DNA of 64,000 bases, from contig OX104127.1 in the NCBI GenBank assembly GCA_944470555.2, forward strand, positions 152,039,776 to 152,103,775. Direction: 5' to 3'. The position numbers and the translations under genes were made by a program. Source of the stretch: Heterobilharzia americana. Its lineage: Eukaryota; Platyhelminthes; Trematoda; Strigeidida; Schistosomatidae. Under the pieces are notes generated by a model, which was not told where the DNA came from, made no database searches, and worked only from the letters and a program-made list of their open reading frames with translations. Position 1 is the first letter of the stretch. Every line of letters begins with the position of its first letter. This document shows, in pieces, positions 60,560 to 64,000 of the stretch.

Positions 60560-61870
60560 AAACTTTCTGCTTTTCAAGAATACGAGAAAGCTACATGACC
60601 ACCTCTGGCTTCGATTCCGAGCCATGTTTGCCATTTTCTCAAGCCGTTGAGTTGCATGATCTCTCTAACCCCATCTAGGAAGCCGTGTTGTACCAACAGA
60701 TGTAAAACTAACACAACTATTCTCCATCTCACGGGGTCATATCATACACAGGCCATCTCTCCTCTTCTTTTACTGAATATTAGGACGAGTGAACGGTATG
60801 GGAGTTGCTGAGATAACGTACATAGTGCATATCTAAGCCTCCGAAGTCAGTTTTTCAATATTACTACACGATGTATGATGACCACTCTAACACACACCAT
60901 CTCACCTCGGAATTACTTATTTGGTGTTTTCGCCGGATGCGGGCAGTTTTATGAAGACAGCAGTGATCTTTCGCACAGAATCGTCGGACATTTTCAGCTC
61001 GGAGAGGTCAGGTTTCATAGGCGTACAGCAAACCTGTTCACACTGACGCTTTTATACCCGGCCATTTGGAGGAAGAATGACATCACAAGGGTCCCAGATG
61101 TGATTCAGATTGGTATATACCTCTCTAACTTTCAACGTAATTTTGGAAATCTTATCAGTCATGTCTCCATCAGTACTGGCATAACTATTCAGCTACGCAG
61201 ACTTTTCGACAGCATGCAACTGTTCACCACCAGGGGTGAATACAGGTAAAGGCTGTTGCAAATCTCATAGAAGTATTGCACCATGACAGTGCTAAGGACA
61301 TGCCATACTTACGGTCAGTGACTGCGGCTGACTGGGAAAGAGTTGAATGGCCCGTATGGTGTTGCATATTAAATCTAGATCGTCAGCCGGATAGTCGTTC
61401 GCGTGGCATCGGGTCTACACCACCATCTCACTTTCTATAGAGGTGTCTCTTGAATGTCATCAAAGGTAAAGTTGAAGAGCAGTGGCGAAATTGGCCTCTT
61501 TGGCTAACTCTACTATTGCTTTGCGACAATGGAGGCATGTGACTGTAAGTCTTTACTCTATTTGAAGTGTTAGAGTACACAGCTTCTATTATGTTGACAA
61601 ACTACTCACTGACACTAGCCACTACCAGAGAAATGCAGATAATGTCCCTGTCCAACTAATCGTTGGCCTGCAACAAGTGTGGTGGTGTTTGGCCATCTGG
61701 AGGAGGGTGAACATGCAATCATTGAACCCACGACCTGAATGGAACTTAGCCTATTCCTCATAATTCAGTTTCTCACGCATTTTGCAACAGTTTATTTGTG
61801 GGCCATGAGACTACCTAGAAGTAAAGAATGAGATAAATGGTTATCTTAAGCGACCACTGCCCTAGCCACT
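60560..61870 (-). mobile_element. RTE-like reverse transcriptase fragment (palm to C-terminal tail)
   Basis: The minus-strand translation, across frame breaks, reads LLFNFTFDDI near 61480 and RYGMCFA-like codons (here VWHVLSTVMVQ) near 61290-61320. A LVVNSCMLSKSL region follows near 61230, then IKASV, LLYAYET and LRAENVRRF near 61000-61050. The tail, with MANMARNRSQ, lies near 60620. The order and spacing fit the RTE connection and tail regions, in a lineage different from the 37 kb and 47 kb copies. Confidence 0.6.
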
Positions 61871-62346
61871 GACTTGAAGTCTGGTTCCAAAGGTATTGAA
61901 TCAAAGTCAGTTGTTGCGTGTACCATGTATCACTTCTAGATCCTGTAACCCATGTACAATACCGATGGGGAACCATGGTTTTTCAAAAACCCCAGGTTGG
62001 ACGCTCTGTATCTACCAGTTCGACGATTATCAACAAGCGTCTGCTTCTACCTTCCGGCTTTTGTGAAAACACCTGCCACACGAAGGCAGTTATAAGGACT
62101 TACGTGGCATAGGGTATGAACGTGTGGTTGAATGAGGGAATTTCAAAACCAGAATCTAGGTCGTCCCATCCATCTATGTTTTTAACACTAGTGTGAAACT
62201 GGGATATTCACAAGCTGGCTATTTAGCTACCATGTGAGGGCACCTACGTTGAGATAATTGACATTATTTTTATCCACAAAGTGATAACATTGGAGTAAAT
62301 AATCTGATATATGATTCATTTAATATTTATGCCCTTAATCTATATG
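61871..62346. other. Spacer between two RTE copies, nothing recognised
   Basis: The 64-codon plus frame at 61918-62112 is not assigned. Confidence 0.3.
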
Positions 62347-64000
62347 AAAACCTCGCCTGGTTAACTAGTTCACTAGTTACTAGCCGGTCCTAAGCCCGGG
62401 TAAAGAGGGAAGGTTGGGCATAGGGCTAGCAACCCTACTCCGGAAAACAAATCCAACCGCTAAAGAAACTTCAAAGCACAAACGAAATTATGAGAAATAA
62501 AAACAAAATTATTCCTCGCTGGAATCGGAGAGGCGAAATGACGCCAGTTGGTGAAAGCCTTCGGGAAGCCGATTGGCCGATGTATCTTCTCTCGATGAAA
62601 GCGAAAGTGAACGTGGGGACATGGAATGTCCGCACCATGTTTGAAGCTGGCTGGCAAGACTGCCCAGATTGCAAATGAGATGAGAAGGTATTGCATTGAA
62701 GTGCTAGGAATCTGCGAATGCAGATGGAATGGAAGTGGACTCTGCAAACTGTCAACTGGAGAGGAGTTGATAATCTACTCTGATATTGTCACCCAGATGA
62801 CAGCCACGAGCACACTGAGTTTTCGAGTGACTATCATGATGTCTCCAAGAACATGGAAGGCTCTCATGCAGTGGGAACCAATCTCCTCCAGGATCATGAC
62901 AGCAAGATTCAACTCAAAAGGAAGCAAAGTCACAATCGTTCAATGCTACACTACTCACCTACAAATAATGCAGACGAAGAGAATTCTATGGAGGAATTCT
63001 ATAGACAATTGCAATCAACACTGGATAAGACCTCAGTTGGCGACATCGAAATTGTAATGGGTGGGGTGACATGAATGCCAAACTGGGAGGGACAACACAG
63101 AAGAGAACTAACCATGGGTCGAGAAGCGCTAGGTGAGGTGATGAACCAGAATGGAGAATAGTTTGCAGAATTGTGTGCATTCAACGATTTGGTTGGTGAT
63201 TGGAGGCAGTGTGTTCAAGCACAAGGATATCCACAAAGCGAGCGACATGGATTTCACCAGACAACAGGACACACTACACCAGAAATCAGATCGACTTCAT
63301 CTCAATCTGAAGAAAGTGTAGAAGCAGCCAGCCTACTTGACACAGGTGAAGAAGGGGAGCAGATGTAGGTTTGAACCACTGACTGTCTAGTGCAAGGAAC
63401 CTTTCAAATCGAGTTGAAAGCCTTCAAGGAAGTTGGTGATAGACGACCACAGTTCAAGTTCAACACTACTTAGAACAGAAACTGAAGGACGAAACTACAA
63501 AGGACATCTTGATGTCAGCCATGAGAACAGAATGGGAGACATTGAGCAACATCTCTGAAGGATCGGGCGTGGAAGAACACTGGAACTGTGAAAGAGATGT
63601 GGAAAGAAGCCTGCATAACCGTATCAGGGAGGAGGAAGAAAGAAGATAAGGAATGGATCTCGACGGACACATGGAAGGTGATAGAGTAGGGAGAGGAGGA
63701 TGATGAAGCAGAAGATGAACCAGTGCAATGATGCACAACGAGAAGAGGAACTAACTGAGTACAATGTATAAAACACTGGACAAAGGAGTGAAGAAGAGTG
63801 CACGCAGAGACGAAAGACACTTCTACGACACATTGGTAAACGAAGCAGAACAGGCTGCTGATAGGAGAGACAGAGACCTGACAACATTATATCAAATGAG
63901 CAGGTTACTCTCGATCTGGGAAGAGATCAACGCAGATGAAACCAATGAAAGATAGTGAAAGGAAGCTAGTTAGCAAAGAGTAGAAACAAAGGAAGCGATG
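62347..64000 (+). mobile_element. RTE-clade (SR2-like) retrotransposon, 5' leader and endonuclease part, cut by window edge
   Basis: The leader, 62347-62555, matches 1-210 inverted. Coding starts near 62598: MKAKVNVGTWNVRTMFEAG, the N-terminus of an APE-type endonuclease. A 4 bp duplication (CTGGCTGG near 62648) then shifts the frame, and it continues as KTAQIANEMRRYCIEVLGIC and ECRWNGSG. Further blocks are TMGREALGEVMNQNGE near 63109-63155, KHKDIHKAS near 63217, and the position of the catalytic DHHL block (about 63365) where the frame is degraded. From 63480 the linker to the reverse transcriptase is visible (EWISTDTW near 63650). At least three frame changes, so this copy is not functional. 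The 3' half lies outside the window. Confidence 0.85.

Noticed and set aside
62460..62755. Minus-strand frames opposite the RTE leader and endonuclease
   Set aside because: Antisense shadows of the plus-strand RTE coding region.
1..64000. tRNA, rRNA, spliced-leader RNA genes or CRISPR arrays
   Set aside because: No cloverleaf candidates, no rRNA-like conserved blocks, no spliced-leader gene sequence and no regularly spaced direct repeats were seen by eye.

Overview
The window looks like nuclear DNA of a blood fluke (Schistosoma or a close relative). The sequence is AT-rich. One gene combines tiny 31-55 bp introns at its 5' end with kilobase introns further 3', a pattern known from schistosome genes. 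Most of the remaining DNA is broken copies of retrotransposon classes typical of schistosomes: RTE/SR2-like, CR1/SR1-like, Penelope-like with GIY-YIG endonuclease, and Gypsy. The species cannot be fixed from the sequence alone. No bacterial-type operons, tRNAs, rRNAs or CRISPR arrays were seen.

Layout. 1-210 is the 5' end of an RTE element running off the left edge. 1845-14648 (minus) is a complete LARP1 gene: 11 coding exons whose phases all agree, giving 975 residues with a La motif and a C-terminal DM15 region. Its large introns hold Penelope-like and RTE fragments. About 14.8-32.3 kb has no host gene that I can support. It holds decayed CR1-like elements; the best runs from about 27.99 to 32.29 kb with ORF1, endonuclease and reverse transcriptase remnants. 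33-38.2 kb holds a perfect short hairpin, a 140 bp palindrome and RTE 3' fragments. 39036-42474 (plus) is MRPL43 (mL43) in three exons, 188 residues, with a strong splice acceptor 19 nt before the start codon. 44.6-48.1 kb is an RTE copy split by a head-to-head pair of Penelope-like 3' ends (584 bp arms, 298 bp spacer). 49.2-53.9 kb holds a Penelope reverse transcriptase fragment, a (TA)n tract and a decayed Gypsy element. 56.2-56.8 kb holds two SINE-like units. 58029-59483 (minus) is a 484-codon exon of a protein I do not recognise. 60.56-61.87 kb is another RTE fragment. 62347-64000 is the 5' half of an RTE copy, inverted relative to the one at base 1.

The two identified genes work in translation but are unrelated in mechanism: LARP1 controls cytosolic mRNAs with 5'-TOP sequences, and MRPL43 is part of the mitochondrial large ribosomal subunit. 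Nothing in the sequence suggests co-regulation. I see no new multi-gene system. The most unusual structure is the nearly perfect Penelope palindrome nested inside the RTE reverse transcriptase region. The long unidentified exon at 58-59.5 kb is the best candidate for an undescribed protein.
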